Source: Betaproteobacteria bacterium (lineage in GTDB: Bacteria; Pseudomonadota; Gammaproteobacteria; Burkholderiales; Burkholderiaceae_C). Taken from it: DNA of 7,672 nt. A program made the translations under genes and the position numbers. The notes under the pieces are model-generated. The model saw only the letters and a program-made list of their open reading frames with translations. It was not told where the DNA came from and searched no databases. This document shows, one piece after another, positions 7,257 through 7,672 of the stretch (the stretch's first letter is position 1; each line of letters opens with the position of its first letter). The stretch spans positions 1-7,672 of the forward strand of contig VBCQ01000177.1 of assembly GCA_005882155.1 (NCBI GenBank), given 5' to 3'.

Positions 7257-7274
7257 TTTTGAGCCACCGGCTTC
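7257..7274 (+). repeat. Imperfect direct repeat of the hairpin's 5' arm
   Basis: This 18-bp stretch matches 7205-7222 at 15 of 18 positions (shared TTGAGCC-type start, CCGGC core, TTC/GTC end), offset by 52 bp. The three differences would disrupt pairing with the hairpin's 3' arm, so it is probably a decayed duplicate or a shared protein/RNA binding element rather than an equal competitor for pairing. Confidence 0.4.
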
Positions 7275-7378
7275 GGCTTCAGTTTGTGGATCAAAGGCAC
7301 CCTAGCGGAAACCCGCAGGAGTGCACCATCTGATACCGCGACCGCTTACATTTCCCGTCGGAACTCCATCGCATCCGA

Positions 7379-7411
7379 GCTCGCTGACCAAAAGTCAGCG
7401 GGCCATTTTTT
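7379..7411 (+). terminator. Rho-independent terminator between receptor and tonB
   Basis: A 10-bp stem pairs 7379-7388 (GCTCGCTGAC) with 7394-7403 (GTCAGCGGGC), with a single T-G wobble, around a 5-nt loop CAAAA. After CA it is followed by six T residues (7406-7411). It lies about 200 nt after the receptor stop and 46 nt before the tonB ATG. It most likely ends the receptor transcript; alternatively it is an attenuator in a tonB leader. Confidence 0.85.
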
Positions 7412-7457
7412 GTTAACCTCGCTCGCTTAGCATTTGGCCAACCGGAGATCCCTGGGT

Positions 7458-7672
7458 ATGGACTTTTCTACGCGACGACCGCAGCCCCAGAAGCATCTGG
7501 TTGGGATTGGGGTCGTCATCCTGATTCACGTTGCCGTGGTCTACGCCCTCGTGACCGGGCTCGGCAAGAAAGTGATCGACGTCATTCGCGCGCCGATCGA
7601 GACCAAGGTCATCGAAGAGATCAAGAAGCCGCCGCCGCCGCCGGAGATCGTCGTCCCGCCGCCGCCGCAATT
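7458..7672 (+). CDS. tonB: Energy transducer TonB, N-terminal part (3'-truncated)
   Basis: The first 71 residues of a TonB protein are visible; the gene runs off the window end. TonB sits in the inner membrane with ExbB-ExbD, spans the periplasm and transmits proton-motive energy to outer-membrane receptors such as the one upstream. A short basic cytoplasmic tail (RRPQPQKH) is followed by one membrane anchor at about residues 14-35. This contains H24 in the setting IHVAVVYAL, matching the essential anchor histidine of E. coli TonB (IHGAVVAGL, H20). The periplasmic part begins with a charged stretch (IETKVIEEIKK) and then the proline-rich spacer (PPPPPE, PPPP). The receptor-binding C-terminal domain is outside the window. 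A GGAG at 7444-7447, 10 nt before the ATG, is a somewhat distant ribosome binding site. exbB and exbD often follow such tonB genes, but that cannot be seen here. Confidence 0.9.
   Translation, partial: MDFSTRRPQPQKHLVGIGVVILIHVAVVYALVTGLGKKVIDVIRAPIETKVIEEIKKPPPPPEIVVPPPPQ

Larger units (their letters stand above)
7181..7457. other. Structured 277-bp intergenic region between receptor and tonB
   Basis: No gene is visible. The stretch contains a long bulged hairpin (7205-7252), a second imperfect copy of its 5' arm (7257-7274), small GC-rich hairpins (for example GCGG/CCGC at 7305-7316), and a strong intrinsic terminator (7379-7411). Only 46 bp separate the terminator T-run from the tonB start, with no clear sigma-70 promoter in them. 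So either tonB has a poorly matching promoter or the terminator belongs to a tonB leader. I matched no known riboswitch class by eye. Confidence 0.7.

Noticed and set aside
7410..7433. Possible tonB promoter TTGTTA with TAGCAT
   Set aside because: The -35-like hexamer is acceptable, but the spacing is only 12 bp, far below the usual 16-18.
7413..7670. Antisense frame of 85 aa opposite tonB
   Set aside because: It is the complement of the proline codons and anchor of TonB, giving an Arg/Asp-rich meaningless peptide.

Overview
The window comes from a GC-rich Gram-negative bacterium. An outer-membrane TonB-dependent receptor and a TonB protein imply an outer membrane. The high GC content, the strong third-position GC bias (which also produces long meaningless antisense frames) and the style of the TonB N-terminus suggest a betaproteobacterium of the Burkholderiales (Rubrivivax/Leptothrix/Roseateles-like). 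This is inference; a gammaproteobacterium such as a xanthomonad is not excluded. All supported genes are on the + strand.

Layout. (1) Positions 2-3839 hold the end of an oligopeptide-type (Dpp/Opp/Yej) ABC importer operon: the C-terminal part of a DppB/YejB-like permease (cut by the window start), an unusually long DppC/YejE-like permease of 482 aa, and one 627-aa protein fusing the two ATPases (DppD-DppF, or YejF/GsiA style). The gaps are 10 and 9 bp, so they are almost certainly co-transcribed. No substrate-binding protein is in the window; it may lie upstream. (2) Positions 3840-4261 are a 422-bp intergenic region with no convincing gene. It contains a 22-bp interrupted palindrome (4060-4081) that is a good operator candidate, and ends in a strong ribosome binding site. 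(3) Positions 4262-7180 encode a complete 972-aa TonB-dependent outer-membrane receptor with signal peptide, plug and beta-barrel. (4) Positions 7181-7457 are a 277-bp intergenic region rich in RNA structure: a long bulged hairpin (7205-7252), an imperfect second copy of that hairpin's 5' arm (7257-7274), and a textbook rho-independent terminator (7379-7411). (5) From 7458 to the window end is the start of tonB: membrane anchor plus the beginning of the proline-rich periplasmic spacer.

Taken together, the genes could form one uptake route. The receptor would import a substrate, plausibly a peptide or peptide-like compound, across the outer membrane with energy passed on by TonB. The ABC transporter would then carry it across the inner membrane. 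The co-localisation supports this but does not prove it, and the substrate cannot be read from the sequence. I see no wholly new system. The most interesting parts are the palindromic operator candidate, the structured receptor-tonB intergenic RNA, and the extra periplasmic domain in the second permease.
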